Shown one piece after another: positions 53,477-62,619 of a stretch of 64,000 bases of DNA (positions are counted from its first letter, which is position 1; each line of letters starts with the position of its first letter). The notes under the pieces are model-generated. The model was not told the origin of the DNA, did not search any database, and saw only the letters and a program-made list of their open reading frames with translations. The translations under genes and the position numbers were made by a program. The stretch is from Ciceribacter ferrooxidans (GTDB lineage: Bacteria; Pseudomonadota; Alphaproteobacteria; Rhizobiales; Rhizobiaceae): positions 100,220-164,219 of the forward strand of contig NZ_SDVB01000106.1 in assembly GCF_004137355.1 (NCBI RefSeq), given 5' to 3'.

Positions 53477-54628
53477 TCAGCCAAGCATGCCCCGCACGAT
53501 CCGGTCGAAGATGCGCGCACCGATGCCAATGAGGTCATCGGGGAAGTCGTAATCTGGATTGTGAAGATGGGGGCGGCTCTCTCCGGCGCCGAGAAGAAAC
53601 ATCGCGATCTTCGTTCCGTCCTTTCCGAAACCGCCGAAGTCTTCGGACCCCCTGAGCGGAAGGTCGCCTGCATCATAAGCAATGTGTTCATCGTCCAGTG
53701 CGCGCTCGAGATAGTAGACGGCATCCGGATCGTTGACACAATCGGCGAAGATGTTGTCGTAGTTGATCTCCACGACAAGACCGATGGTCGCCGCCACATC
53801 GTGCGCAAGCCTTTCGGCGTCAAGCCGAAGTTTTTCCATGCGGGCATCTGCAAGCGTGCGAAGCGTCAGCCAGATTTCGCCGGAGCCGGGCGCTATGCCG
53901 AACACGCGTTCGCCGGCCTCGATGTGGGTGACCGTCGTCATGGCGAAATCGGGGGAGTGAGGCTCGCCGGACGACAGACCCTCGAGCGCCGGCAACAACC
54001 GCAGCAAGGACGGCACCGGCGAAAGTCCTGTTTCCGGCATGGAAGCATGCGCGGTCCGCCCGGTGAAGGCAATACGCATTCCCCGCGAGGCGCAGGTAAT
54101 GGGACCATCAACCAGGGCTACCCGCCCCAGCGTCATTCCCGGCATGTTGTGATAGGCGAAAGCGAAATCCGGCTTGATCGTGGCGTAGCGCTGGTCCGCG
54201 ACGACGGCAGCGGCGCCGGCGCCGTTCTCCTCCGCCGGCTGGAACATGAGAATTACGCGGCCTCGCTTCGGGCGTTTGCGAGAGAGGCCGCGCGCCAGCG
54301 CCATCAGCGTCGCCATGTGGCCGTCATGGCCGCATTGGTGTCCCCGCCCCGGAATGCGCGACCGGTAAGGGACATCCGACATATCCTCGATTGCCAGGCC
54401 ATCAAGTTCGGCCCGGAACATTACCGACGGGCCCGGTTCGAACCCACCATAGATGGCAGCCACGCCATGTCCGCCCAGATCGGTGACAATGCGATCCGGG
54501 CCCGTCGCCGCGAGGGCGAAGGCGACCTCCTGCGCGGTCTCGGATTCCTCGCCGGATATTTCCGGCGTCATATGCAATTTCCGCCGCCACTCCACGAGCT
54601 CGATCAGATCTTGGTTCGTCAAATGCAT
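53477..54628 (-). CDS. M20-family amidohydrolase (second copy)
   Basis: 383 residues from ATG 54628 behind CCGGAGAA. Metal-site motifs: HQCGHDGHMATLMALARGL, FQPAEENGAGA, AYHNMPG and a late PHLHNPDYDFPDDLIGIG; GRTAHASMPETGLSP is the dimerisation-domain loop. It resembles M20D hippurate/N-acyl-amino-acid hydrolases and is only a distant relative of the enzyme at 36170. It is convergent with the GGT-like gene and stands alone as a transcript, about 200 bases downstream of the alpha/beta hydrolase on the same strand. Confidence 0.92.
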   Translation of the reverse strand: MHLTNQDLIELVEWRRKLHMTPEISGEESETAQEVAFALAATGPDRIVTDLGGHGVAAIYGGFEPGPSVMFRAELDGLAIEDMSDVPYRSRIPGRGHQCGHDGHMATLMALARGLSRKRPKRGRVILMFQPAEENGAGAAAVVADQRYATIKPDFAFAYHNMPGMTLGRVALVDGPITCASRGMRIAFTGRTAHASMPETGLSPVPSLLRLLPALEGLSSGEPHSPDFAMTTVTHIEAGERVFGIAPGSGEIWLTLRTLADARMEKLRLDAERLAHDVAATIGLVVEINYDNIFADCVNDPDAVYYLERALDDEHIAYDAGDLPLRGSEDFGGFGKDGTKIAMFLLGAGESRPHLHNPDYDFPDDLIGIGARIFDRIVRGMLG

Positions 54629-54822
54629 CGATTTCTCCGGTCAAAGAAGCGGCCCACGAACGTGCTGGATCTGACAGTCCGCGCTGGCCGCCTGCGCTTC
54701 GGCAGGTCCAAGAGGCCCGGGGTTCCACCTCGGGATCGATCTTGACGACGAGCGATCGCGTCGACGGATGGTCGTGCCCGTCACAAAGCACCGGGTAGTC
54801 CTCGATGCGACGCGCACGCAGT

Positions 54823-55635
54823 CTAGGGCGTTGCTCTTGAAGCCCGGTCGAAATGCTCAAGCAGACGATCGGCGAGAAGCCCGGGGGCTTCGACATTGGG
54901 CTGGTGACCGACACCGTCAAAGACTTCAAGGAGGCTGCCGGAAATCCCAGCAGCGATGGTCCGAGACTTTTCCGGGGGATTCGCCCCGTCGAGCGCGCCA
55001 CAGAAGACATAAGTCGGACTGCGGACATGCGGAAGCATGTGGCGGATATCGACCCGGCGCAGGATCGGTGCGGATGCCCTGGCAACGGCCGGGCCATCAT
55101 TCGACAGGATCAGCTCGCGCTCACGCGCCAGTAAGTCGGCGCGCAACGGATCCGCGCGGAAGGGCTCGCCATAGAGAATGGGGAGGAGCCCATCGACGAC
55201 GCTCGCCGGGTCTCGCGCAAAGCCGTCGAGGAGCAGCTTCTCGTATTTCACGACCTTCTCAATCGGCTCGGCCTCAGCGGACGCGCCGCCGATCGCCAGC
55301 GATCTGATCCGCTGCGGCATCTGGGCGGCGATCCTGATGCCCGTCACGCCGCCAACCGACATGCCGACCCAGTGGAAGCGATCGAGGCCTAGCCTATCGG
55401 CGACGCCGATCACGTCGTGACAGAGGTTGTCGACGTCATAGCCGCCGAGCGGCTTGCTGCTGCGGCCCATGCCGCGCCAGTCGACCGTTATGCACCGGTA
55501 GCGCGCCGCAATGCGTTCGATCTGACGCTCATACATGCGGCCACTGAAAAACAAGGCGTGTGTAAAGATGACCGGGTCGCCGGTCCCGAATTCTTCAACG
55601 AACAGATCCGCGCCATTGATATGTATCAGAGACAT
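54823..55635 (-). CDS. Alpha/beta-hydrolase fold protein
   Basis: 270 residues from ATG 55635, with GAGGAG six bases upstream; a GTG at 55641 is less likely. Catalytic features: oxyanion HALFFSG, strand VDWRGMGRSSKP, the nucleophile elbow GMSVGGVTG with Ser, the Asp in CGALDGANPP, and the His in FDGVGHQPNVEAP. It resembles 3-oxoadipate-enol-lactonase and other esterases. It is divergent from the second CoA ligase, with a TetR-type dyad in the spacer 43 bases from its start. A thioester or ester intermediate is a likely substrate. Confidence 0.9.
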   Translation of the reverse strand: MSLIHINGADLFVEEFGTGDPVIFTHALFFSGRMYERQIERIAARYRCITVDWRGMGRSSKPLGGYDVDNLCHDVIGVADRLGLDRFHWVGMSVGGVTGIRIAAQMPQRIRSLAIGGASAEAEPIEKVVKYEKLLLDGFARDPASVVDGLLPILYGEPFRADPLRADLLARERELILSNDGPAVARASAPILRRVDIRHMLPHVRSPTYVFCGALDGANPPEKSRTIAAGISGSLLEVFDGVGHQPNVEAPGLLADRLLEHFDRASRATP

Positions 55636-55677
55636 CGCCACCTCCTCAGTCAGCCAGACAATACTGCTTGTATGAAT

Positions 55678-55693
55678 TTTACAACTATGTTAA
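55678..55693. promoter_or_regulatory. Predicted TetR operator, copy 3 (hydrolase/CoA-ligase spacer)
   Basis: TTTACAACTATGTTAA follows the TTNAC-N6-GTNAA pattern. Over a 20-base window (55677-55696) it agrees with the copy at 49798-49817 at 16 of 20 positions. It sits between the two divergent starts (43 and 60 bases away). Confidence 0.65.
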
Positions 55694-55752
55694 TTATTGA
55701 GTGCCGTCAATCGGAAACTCCAATCGAGCGTAGTCAATAAGGTTGATCATCA

Positions 55753-57264
55753 ATGCCCTCTTCTCTTCCCGGCCTCGGCACACTTGATGCCGTTCTTGAT
55801 CATTATGCCACCTCCAATCCCGGGGCCGAAATCGCCGTCGAGGGCGACAGAAGACTGACATATATCGAGACAAATCAGCTTGTTGATAGATATTGCGATT
55901 GGCTTGAGGGCAAGGGAGTTCAACAAGGCGACCGCGTCGCCCTCCTCGCCGCCCCGGGGATCGACTATCTCCTGCTGCTGATGGCGGCTTCGCGTCTCGG
56001 CGCAATTTACGTTGGTGTCAATCCACGCTATTCTTCAGATGAGATGTCTCACGTTCTCAAGGTAACCGAGCCAAAGGTCCTGCTTCACGCCGAGGTACCC
56101 AACGAACACGATCTGGCCGGCCGCGCGCATGCCGCCGCAGGACGCGTAGCGGTCCTTTCCGCGCCCGATGTCGCCGCCATGCCGGCGTCGGCAGCTGCGC
56201 GAAAGAGTCCTGCCGGTCGCATGGACGTCGCCGTCATCGTCTTTACATCCGGATCTACGGGGAAGCCAAAAGGGGCTGCCCTCCATCATGACGGGCTGAT
56301 TGGGGCGGCAATTGGTCAATACGACCACCTCGACGGCGAATCGCGACGATACATTTCGAACCTGCCGATCAATCACGTTGGTGCCATCATGAACACGACG
56401 ATGGGATGCCTGGTGGGCGGAGGCACGCTGATATTTCAGGCGAAATTCGATCCCGCAGGCGTTCTCGCATTGATCGAGCGTGAGCGAGCTCAGACATGGT
56501 TGCAGGTGCCCGCAATGTTCACGCTGGCAGTGAACCATCCGGATTTCGCCAACCGCGACCTTTCCTCCTTGCGCTCGATCTGTATCGGCGGGGGCGCGGT
56601 ATCTGCTCCGACGCTTGCCGCACTGCGGTCGATAGGCGCTAAAATATTCGTCGAATATGGGCAGACTGAGGTGATGAGCTCAGTTGCCTATTCGCATGAC
56701 GGCGACCCGGATGAAGTCCTTCTCAACACGATCGGCAAGTTCGATCCGCGGTTTGAGACGCGAATCGCCGACGAGAGCGGCGGGATCTGCACGATAGGCG
56801 AGACCGGCGAAATCCAGGCACACGGCACCTGCGTGCTACGATCCTACTGGGGGGATGAGAAAGCAACCCGCGAGGCCTTCACGGCCGACGGCTGGCTCAA
56901 GACGGGTGATCTTGCGGCCCGACGGCCCGACGGCAATATCTCGCTCAAGGGTCGCTTGCGTGAAATGATCAAATCTGGTGGCTACAATGTCTACCCGCGC
57001 GAAGTCGAGGCAGTAATCGAGACGCATGAATCAGTCGCCGAGGTCGTCGTCTTTGGCGCACCTGACGATATCTATGGGGAGGCGGTACGCTGCGCGATCG
57101 AGTGCAAGCCGGGTGTCATGGTCACGGCTGAGGTCCTCAGGCAGCATTGCGCGGCGGCGCTCGCCAACTACAAGATCCCGAAATCATTCGACATCGTCCC
57201 GATGCTGCCGCGTCTCAACAACGGAAAGGTGGACCGAGCATCGGTGCGGAGCCATGTGGCGTGA
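55753..57264 (+). CDS. Acyl-CoA synthetase (AMP-forming ligase), second copy
   Basis: 503 residues from ATG 55753; AAGG lies 10-13 bases upstream. AMP-binding motifs: VFTSGSTGKPKGAALHHDG, FVEYGQTEVMSS, GWLKTGDLAARRPDGNISLKGRLREMI, YNVYPREVEAVIE and the catalytic Lys in RLNNGKVDRASV. It belongs to the class-I fatty-acid/aromatic CoA-ligase family. It differs clearly from the ligase at 49868, so the two probably act on different acids or steps. It is divergent from the alpha/beta hydrolase, under the third predicted TetR site. Confidence 0.92.
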   Translation: MPSSLPGLGTLDAVLDHYATSNPGAEIAVEGDRRLTYIETNQLVDRYCDWLEGKGVQQGDRVALLAAPGIDYLLLLMAASRLGAIYVGVNPRYSSDEMSHVLKVTEPKVLLHAEVPNEHDLAGRAHAAAGRVAVLSAPDVAAMPASAAARKSPAGRMDVAVIVFTSGSTGKPKGAALHHDGLIGAAIGQYDHLDGESRRYISNLPINHVGAIMNTTMGCLVGGGTLIFQAKFDPAGVLALIERERAQTWLQVPAMFTLAVNHPDFANRDLSSLRSICIGGGAVSAPTLAALRSIGAKIFVEYGQTEVMSSVAYSHDGDPDEVLLNTIGKFDPRFETRIADESGGICTIGETGEIQAHGTCVLRSYWGDEKATREAFTADGWLKTGDLAARRPDGNISLKGRLREMIKSGGYNVYPREVEAVIETHESVAEVVVFGAPDDIYGEAVRCAIECKPGVMVTAEVLRQHCAAALANYKIPKSFDIVPMLPRLNNGKVDRASVRSHVA

Positions 57265-57576
57265 TGCCGGCCTACATCGACACACGATCACGAGTGCTTG
57301 GTGGCCTGACGTGTGATCGTTGGGCCGGGAGGAGGAGAGGTAAGGCCGTCGCCGAAGACGGGCAGCACGAACTATCGTGGATTCGATAAGTGCCCTTCGC
57401 TAATGCCGCACCAGCAAAATGGACAATAACTACTACTGACGACACCAGCAAACCCCACCGTTCACATGGGGAATATTCGCTAGTTGCCTGGTTGCGCCAA
57501 CGATTGCTCAACCCAATACGGCGGCACAGTGGGCGCGCCGCTTTTTTGACCTACGTCCACTTCATGGGAGGAAGAA
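57265..57576. other. Intergenic region upstream of the livK-type gene
   Basis: Holds the ribosome site GGAGGAAG at its end and no convincing gene. GATCACGAGTGC-GTGTGATC-like inverted segments occur near 57287-57320 but are imperfect. A promoter for the binding protein is probably in the second half, which is more AT-rich. Confidence 0.45.
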
Positions 57577-58698
57577 ATGAAAAGAGGACTATTTTCGACA
57601 GCGTCATTGATGGCGATGATAATGATCGCCGGAGGAGCACGAGCCGAAATTCTCGTGGGCATCGGAGCTCCAATAACAGGTGCGAATGCTGCTTTCGGCG
57701 CCCAGATGCAAAGGGGAGCTGAACAGGCCGCCGCGGACATCAACGCGAACGGCGGCATCAATGGCGAGCAGATCAAGATCGTGCTCGGGGATGACGTCGC
57801 CGATCCCAAACAGGGCATCTCAGTTGCCAACAAATTCGTCGCCGATGGGGTTAAATTTGTAATCGGACATTTGAATTCCGGTGTGTCGATCCCAGCGTCC
57901 GAAGTCTACGCGGAAAATGGGATCCTCGAAGTCACTCCGGCTGCCTCAAATCCCGTTTATACGGAGCGGGGCTTGTGGAACACATTTCGTGTTTGCGGTC
58001 GTGACGATCAACAGGGCGCAGTCGCTGGCGAGTATATTGCCAGTCACTTCAAGGATGCTCACGTCGCCATCGTCCATGATAAGACCCCTTATGGGCAAGG
58101 TCTCGCTGACCAAACCAAGAAGGTCATGAATGACGCGGGCCTCGTCGAAGTGATGTACGAAGGCATCAACGTCGGTGATAAGGATTTTTCTGCACTTATC
58201 GCGAAAATGAAGCAGGCCGGCGTTTCGATCATCTTCTGGGGTGGTCTACATACGGAAGCTGGACTCATCATCCGGCAGGCGAAGGATCAGGGACTGAAGG
58301 CAACGCTTGTCGCGGGTGACGGTCTCGTATCGAACGAGCTGGCTTCGATAGCGGGTGATGCGGTCGCGGGAACTTTGAATACCTTCGGGCCCGATCCGAC
58401 GCTGGATGCGGCCAACAAGGAGCTTGTTGCGAGGTTCAAAGCGAACGGCTTCAACCCTGAAGCCTATACCCTCTATTCGTACGCTGCTCTGCAGGTCATA
58501 GCGGGCGCCGCTGAGGCGGCAGGTAGCAGCAATCCTGAGGAAGTCGCGGAAGCAATGAAGGCAAAGGGGCCGTTCCCGACCGTGCTTGGCAGCTTGTCCT
58601 TCGACCAAAAGGGCGATCCCAAGGTACCAGGCTACATTATGTATGAATGGGAAAAGGGGACTGACGGTACCTATAGCTTTGTGCCCAAAGTCGATTAA
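57577..58698 (+). CDS. Branched-chain amino-acid-type ABC binding protein (LivK family), orphan
   Basis: 373 residues from ATG 57577, with a signal peptide ([20 protein letters not shown], cleavage after ARA). Family motifs: [84 protein letters not shown] and a C-terminal [14 protein letters not shown]. It is a complete type-I periplasmic binding protein. No LivH/M/G/F genes follow; a terminator-like hairpin and a recombinase relic do. The system was therefore either truncated or relies on permeases encoded elsewhere. Confidence 0.93.
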   Translation: MKRGLFSTASLMAMIMIAGGARAEILVGIGAPITGANAAFGAQMQRGAEQAAADINANGGINGEQIKIVLGDDVADPKQGISVANKFVADGVKFVIGHLNSGVSIPASEVYAENGILEVTPAASNPVYTERGLWNTFRVCGRDDQQGAVAGEYIASHFKDAHVAIVHDKTPYGQGLADQTKKVMNDAGLVEVMYEGINVGDKDFSALIAKMKQAGVSIIFWGGLHTEAGLIIRQAKDQGLKATLVAGDGLVSNELASIAGDAVAGTLNTFGPDPTLDAANKELVARFKANGFNPEAYTLYSYAALQVIAGAAEAAGSSNPEEVAEAMKAKGPFPTVLGSLSFDQKGDPKVPGYIMYEWEKGTDGTYSFVPKVD

Positions 58699-58726
58699 GT
58701 CGCCGATAGACATTCAGCATAGAACT

Positions 58727-58753
58727 GAGAGGCCTCCCATCGAGGGGCCTCTC
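58727..58753 (+). terminator. Terminator-like hairpin after the livK-type gene
   Basis: GAGAGGCC (58727-58734) pairs with GGCCTCTC (58746-58753) around an 11-base loop that can pair further. No T-run follows, as is common in GC-rich alphaproteobacteria. It starts 28 bases after the stop codon. Confidence 0.6.
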
Positions 58754-58874
58754 ACCACCATGCAGATGGACCCCTCACATATCTTAACGGAGGCTGGCCG
58801 GCGTGTTGTCGCTGAACACAACGCCGATCTCCTCCACCCGTTCGAACTGAGGTGACCTTCATGTGCATCCGGGA

Positions 58875-59150
58875 TCAGGCCAACCGTTCATAAACGCGTC
58901 CTGCATCGAATTTCAGATCGCCATCGTATCGGGGCACTGAGCCACTCTTACCGCAAACGTACGCTCCGCCGTAGATCGGGTTCGCGATCATCTGGGGTAT
59001 GGTCGCACAAGTCGGTCTGCGCCAGACGACGTCGCCATTGATATATCTGGAGGTAAGGTCCAAGTCCCGCTCAAGTGGCCATATCACGGCCTGTCGTGCA
59101 CTGGCGAGTTTGGCAACCTCGGTGAAGGCGAACACAATGGCTTCCTGGAT
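58875..59150 (-). pseudogene. Remnant of a serine site-specific recombinase
   Basis: The conceptual product (IQEAIVFAFTEVAKLASARQ, then GDVVWRRPTCATIPQMIANP and IYGGAYVCGK) matches the middle Recombinase domain of large serine recombinases common on rhizobial plasmids. The catalytic resolvase domain and the C-terminal zinc-ribbon part are missing, and the ends lose similarity. It is a decayed mobile-element relic in the 531-base gap between the livK-type gene and the transporter gene; the remaining part of the gap shows only the hairpin at 58727. Confidence 0.68.
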
Positions 59151-59229
59151 AGAAAGGATGGAATTCCACCAGAGGCGTCTCACAGCTAAATGCGGCGTGG
59201 GCACGAGCAACCGCCACGACGATTCGCCG

Positions 59230-60186
59230 TCAGGCACTTCGCGCGTAGCGTTGGGCAATCAGTGCGCACACCATCAACTGGATCTGGTGGAACAGCATCA
59301 GGGGCAGGACGATGGCGCCGACGCTCTGGCCGGCGAAGATCGCGCCGGCCATCGGAACGCCGCTGGCGAGACTCTTCTTCGAGCCGCAGAAGGTGATGGT
59401 GATTTCGTCCTGTCTGGAAAACCCGAGGAAACGGCTGCCGAACATGGTGACCGCAAGCACCGTTGCGAGGAGGACGACGTCGACAATGGCGACAATGCCG
59501 AGATCTTGAAGCGAAAGCGTCCGCCACAGTCCCTCGACGACAGCGGAGCTGAAGGCGAGATAGACCACCATCAGGATCGAGCCTCGATCAATCGGCGCCA
59601 GCAGCTTCTTGCGGGCGCGGATCCAGTCGCCGATCCACGGCTGGAGGATCTGCCCAAGAATGAAGGGCGCCAGCAACTGCAGCAGGATCTGCTCGAGCGC
59701 CGTCATCGAAAATCCACCCCCGCCTGACGCCGAAAGCAGCAAGCCGACGAGAAGCGGCGTCAGGAACATGCCAAGGATATTCGAGGCGGACGCAGCGCAG
59801 ATGGCGGCCGGCACGTTGCCACCGGCCATCGACGTAAATGCGATCGATGACTGCACCGTCGAAGGCAAGACGCAGAGAAACAGGAGACCGGTATAGAGCG
59901 CCGCGGGAAGCGATGACGGCAGCACGAGGCCGGCGGCGAGCCCGAGAAGTGGAAAGATGGCGAAGGTCACAAACAGGATCACGCCGTGCAGCCTCCAGTG
60001 CAGCAGGCCGGCGATCACCACGTCGCGCGAGAGGCGCGCGCCGTGCAGAAAGAACAGCAGAGCGATGGCGAGCTTCGTCGCAAGCGCCATCCACACCTGC
60101 GCCCCGCCGGTGACCGGCAGGACCGAGGCCAGGAGCACTGCCGCCAAGAGCAGCATTGTGAAGGTATCAGGGAGGAAACGGCGCAT
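59230..60186 (-). CDS. Bile acid:sodium symporter-like transporter (SBF-like, YfeH type)
   Basis: 318 residues from ATG 60186, with about ten helices. SBF-like features: IALLFFLHGARLSRDVVIAGLLHWRLH, LFLCVLPSTVQSSIAFTSMAGGNVPAAICAASASNILG (split across about residues 102-140), and FCGSKKSLASGVPMAG near the C-terminus. These proteins transport organic anions; bile acid itself is not implied. It is divergent from a LysR gene that probably controls it. Confidence 0.88.
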   Translation of the reverse strand: MRRFLPDTFTMLLLAAVLLASVLPVTGGAQVWMALATKLAIALLFFLHGARLSRDVVIAGLLHWRLHGVILFVTFAIFPLLGLAAGLVLPSSLPAALYTGLLFLCVLPSTVQSSIAFTSMAGGNVPAAICAASASNILGMFLTPLLVGLLLSASGGGGFSMTALEQILLQLLAPFILGQILQPWIGDWIRARKKLLAPIDRGSILMVVYLAFSSAVVEGLWRTLSLQDLGIVAIVDVVLLATVLAVTMFGSRFLGFSRQDEITITFCGSKKSLASGVPMAGAIFAGQSVGAIVLPLMLFHQIQLMVCALIAQRYARSA

Positions 60187-60225
60187 CTTCTCATTCCGGT
60201 GGACGTCGTCTCGCTCACTCCATTA

Positions 60226-60262
60226 TTGTGATACAAGATGCAACAAATAACACTCATCACAA
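60226..60262. promoter_or_regulatory. Candidate LysR operator: TTGTGAT-N23-ATCACAA
   Basis: Two perfect inverted seven-base arms (60226-60232 and 60256-60262) lie in the 89-base spacer between the transporter and lysR starts. The inner region is AT-rich. The spacing is long, so the arms may be two half-sites of a tetramer. Confidence 0.5.
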
Positions 60263-60275
60263 AACGAGATATCAG

Positions 60276-61136
60276 ATGCTCGACCTCGTCCAGTTGCGCA
60301 GTTTCCTCGCGATCCAGCAGACGGGCAGTTTCACCCGCGCAGCGGAAAATCTCGGGCTTGGGCAGTCAACGGTCAGCCAGCATATCCAGAAGCTGGAAGC
60401 CGCCCTTGATCGCCGTCTCATCTTTCGCGACACCCATCGCCTCGGCTTGACACCCGATGGCGAAGTCCTGGCCGGCCACGCCCGCGCAATGCTTGCGATC
60501 GACGCTCAGGTCTTCGACCTGTTTGCAGCGAACAAGCTGCGCGGGCAATTGCGACTTGGCGTCTCCGAAGACTTCGCAACCAGCCGCCTGACGGCGGTCC
60601 TCGAAGATTTCACCCGCGCGTATCCCTCCGTGGATCTGCAATTGACCGTGGCATTGAGCGGCGTGTTGTACGAGATGCAGGATCTGGGGGAAATCGACCT
60701 CGTCTTCGCCAAGCGACGCCTTGGCGACCAGCGCGGTCGTCTCGTCTATCGCGAGCCACTGATCTGGCTGGCACGCGATCCGCTGCAACTGACGGCTCAG
60801 TCGGCTCCTTTGCCGTTGATCGCCTTCCCGCCACCAAGCATTACCCGCAAGCTCGCTCTCGAAGCCCTGGACGCAAGCCGGATCCCCTGGCGCATCGTCT
60901 GCACATGCGGCAGCCTCAGCGGACTGACGGCTGCAGCGCGCGCGGGCATGGGCGTCCTGGTGCAGCCTCGCAGCATGGCGCCCGCCGGGCTGAAAGAAAT
61001 CCCCCGAGATATTCTGCCACCGCTCGAGGACGTGGAATTCGTCCTGGTTCCGCGCAACGGAGCCGACCAGGCGCTCATCACCGCCCTGTCGGACGAGATC
61101 TTCTCCAAGGTCGGCGGCAGCCTCGAAATCAGCTGA
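60276..61136 (+). CDS. LysR-family transcriptional regulator
   Basis: 286 residues from ATG 60276. The helix-turn-helix is MLDLVQLRSFLAIQQTGSFT followed by RAAENLGLGQSTVSQHIQKLEAAL. The effector domain begins LRGQLRLGVSEDFATSRL, a form typical of regulators next to small-molecule exporters or importers. It is divergent from the SBF-like transporter and probably activates it. The effector is unknown. Confidence 0.92.
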   Translation: MLDLVQLRSFLAIQQTGSFTRAAENLGLGQSTVSQHIQKLEAALDRRLIFRDTHRLGLTPDGEVLAGHARAMLAIDAQVFDLFAANKLRGQLRLGVSEDFATSRLTAVLEDFTRAYPSVDLQLTVALSGVLYEMQDLGEIDLVFAKRRLGDQRGRLVYREPLIWLARDPLQLTAQSAPLPLIAFPPPSITRKLALEALDASRIPWRIVCTCGSLSGLTAAARAGMGVLVQPRSMAPAGLKEIPRDILPPLEDVEFVLVPRNGADQALITALSDEIFSKVGGSLEIS

Positions 61137-61330
61137 AAAACGGAACAAGCGCACTCCTCCTTGATCGGCGGCAGCTCACTGTCAGGGCCCCCGTCAGCGG
61201 GAAAGGAGACGCACATTTCCAACAAATCTGCTTCGTACTTTAGAGCGGTTCCCTGACTGATTGAATCTGTGGGGCTTTGCAAATCAGGTGGGTTCTGATT
61301 CAAACTATCTGCCGATGGAGGTCGGCGGAT

Positions 61331-61600
61331 ATGTCGAAAGCCCTTTCTGTCGATCTGCGTGTTCGCGTTCTTGCTGCCGTTTCTGGTGGTGCTACCCATC
61401 GCGAAGCCGCCGAACGGTTTGGCGTGAGTGCTGCAAGCGTCAGCCGCTGGCGAAATCTGCAACTTCGCCAGGGCGACGTGCGCCCCGGTCCTCTTGGCGG
61501 AGATCGAAATTCCCGTAAGACAGAGGTCCATGGCGAGGCGATCATGGCATGGCTCGCCGAGCACCGTGATGGAACCTTGTTCGAACTGCGTGATGCGCTT
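61331..61600 (+). pseudogene. IS630-family transposase, 5' part only
   Basis: From ATG 61331 the product has the paired-type helix-turn-helix of rhizobial IS630 elements: MSKALSVDLRVRVLAAVSGG, then THREAAERFGVSAASVSRWR. It continues to GTLFELRDAL, where family likeness stops at about 61600. The DDE catalytic domain is absent. The upstream stretch 61245-61330 contains GATTGAATC and GATTCAAAC arms that could be the IS end. The break coincides with TGTCAATGCC at 61601, probably the end of another element. Confidence 0.75.
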
Positions 61601-61701
61601 TGTCAATGCCGCGTGAATTTTCCTCAGAAGTTCCGAAGTAAAATTCCCCAGTTATGCCGACGTCGACGACATGGCGAATTGAGGATTTTTCGGCGGCCGC
61701 C
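61601..61701. mobile_element. Probable end of another insertion element, interrupted at 61702
   Basis: The stretch starts TGTCAATGCCGCG exactly where IS630 likeness ends. On the minus strand it holds two related blocks, GGGGAATTTTACTTCGG and GGAAAATTCACGCGG, like the repeated terminal sites of IS21-type elements. It should continue at 63902 beyond the inserted IS21 element and leave the window. No full gene of this element is seen. Confidence 0.45.
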
Positions 61702-61706
61702 TGTGT

Positions 61707-61795
61707 ATTCCAATGAAACCGGACAGGAATTCCGATCTTTAACCGGACGCTTATTCCAGCGTTTTACCGGACGCGATTCCGAGGTGAAGCCGGAC
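61707..61795 (+). repeat. Left-end repeats of the IS21 element (four copies)
   Basis: Copies at 61707-61724, 61729-61748, 61753-61772 and 61776-61795 follow ATTCCGAN7ACCGGAC, for example ATTCCGATCTTTAACCGGAC. Starts are 22 to 24 bases apart, about two helical turns. They are presumed transposase-binding sites. Confidence 0.88.
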
Positions 61796-61849
61796 GATGT
61801 AGAGCGTCTCTGGGTCTGAGTTGATCATTGTCGGCGAATATCGGGCTGG

Positions 61850-62605
61850 TCAAGCCTGAGTTGCATCCTCGGCTGACAGGTTTCGATGTTTGCGCAGGCT
61901 CTCACCGGAAAGTTCGATGCGGTAGGCGTTGTGGACGAGGCGATCCAGCACGGCGTCGGCGATCGTGGGATTTCCAATCATATCGTACCAGTGGTCCACG
62001 GGGATTTGACTGGTAACGATGGTCGAGCGCTTCTCGTAGCGATCCTCGACAATTTCCAGGAGATCGCGTCGTTGCTCGTCGGTGAGCTTCTCCGGCCCCC
62101 AATCGTCCAGGATGAGGAGATCGGATTTGGCCAGGCTCTTGAGCATCTTTGCGTAACGACCGTCGCCTCGTGCCAGGGCGAGCGCGGCAAAGAGCCGTGG
62201 CACGCGGTGATAGGCGACGGCAAGATCCTCCCGGCACGCCTTGTGACCGAGAGCGCAGGCCAACCAACTTTTGCCGACGCCGGCCGGCCCGATCAGTAGC
62301 AAGGAGTGCCGCTGTCTGATCCAGTCGCAGTTGGAAAGCTTGAGGAAGAGGTTGCGATCGAGACCACGCGCTGCGCGGAAATCGGTATTCTCGATCTGGG
62401 CGTCATGGCGCAGCCTGGCGGCACGGGCTCTGGCTTCGAAGCGCTTCTGGCGACGCGAGGTCTGTTCCCGTTCGAGCAGGATCGCGAGCCATTCGCCGTG
62501 CTGGAGGCTTCTCGCCTCCGGTTGCATCTCCAGTTCCTGGAAGGCGGAAGCCATGCCGGAAAGGCCGAGTTGGCGCAGCGTATCTACAGTGGGATTGGTC
62601 AGCAT
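61850..62605 (-). CDS. istB: IS21 helper ATPase IstB
   Basis: 251 residues from ATG 62605, 12 bases after the istA stop, with AAGGAGACAATC between. AAA+ motifs: Walker A LLIGPAGVGKSWLACALGHKA, Walker B DLLILDDWGPE, sensor-1 STIVTSQIP, and the usual C-terminal arginine region NPTIADAVLDRLVHNAYRIELSG. IstB forms ATP-dependent oligomers on target DNA and assists the IstA transposase. This gene looks intact, unlike istA. Confidence 0.93.
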   Translation of the reverse strand: MLTNPTVDTLRQLGLSGMASAFQELEMQPEARSLQHGEWLAILLEREQTSRRQKRFEARARAARLRHDAQIENTDFRAARGLDRNLFLKLSNCDWIRQRHSLLLIGPAGVGKSWLACALGHKACREDLAVAYHRVPRLFAALALARGDGRYAKMLKSLAKSDLLILDDWGPEKLTDEQRRDLLEIVEDRYEKRSTIVTSQIPVDHWYDMIGNPTIADAVLDRLVHNAYRIELSGESLRKHRNLSAEDATQA

Positions 62606-62619
62606 TCTTGATTGTCTCC

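Noticed and set aside
53198-54745. Plus-strand frame of 515 codons
   Set aside because: It covers the M20 amidohydrolase on the other strand, whose metal motifs are intact; the plus-strand product has no recognisable domain.
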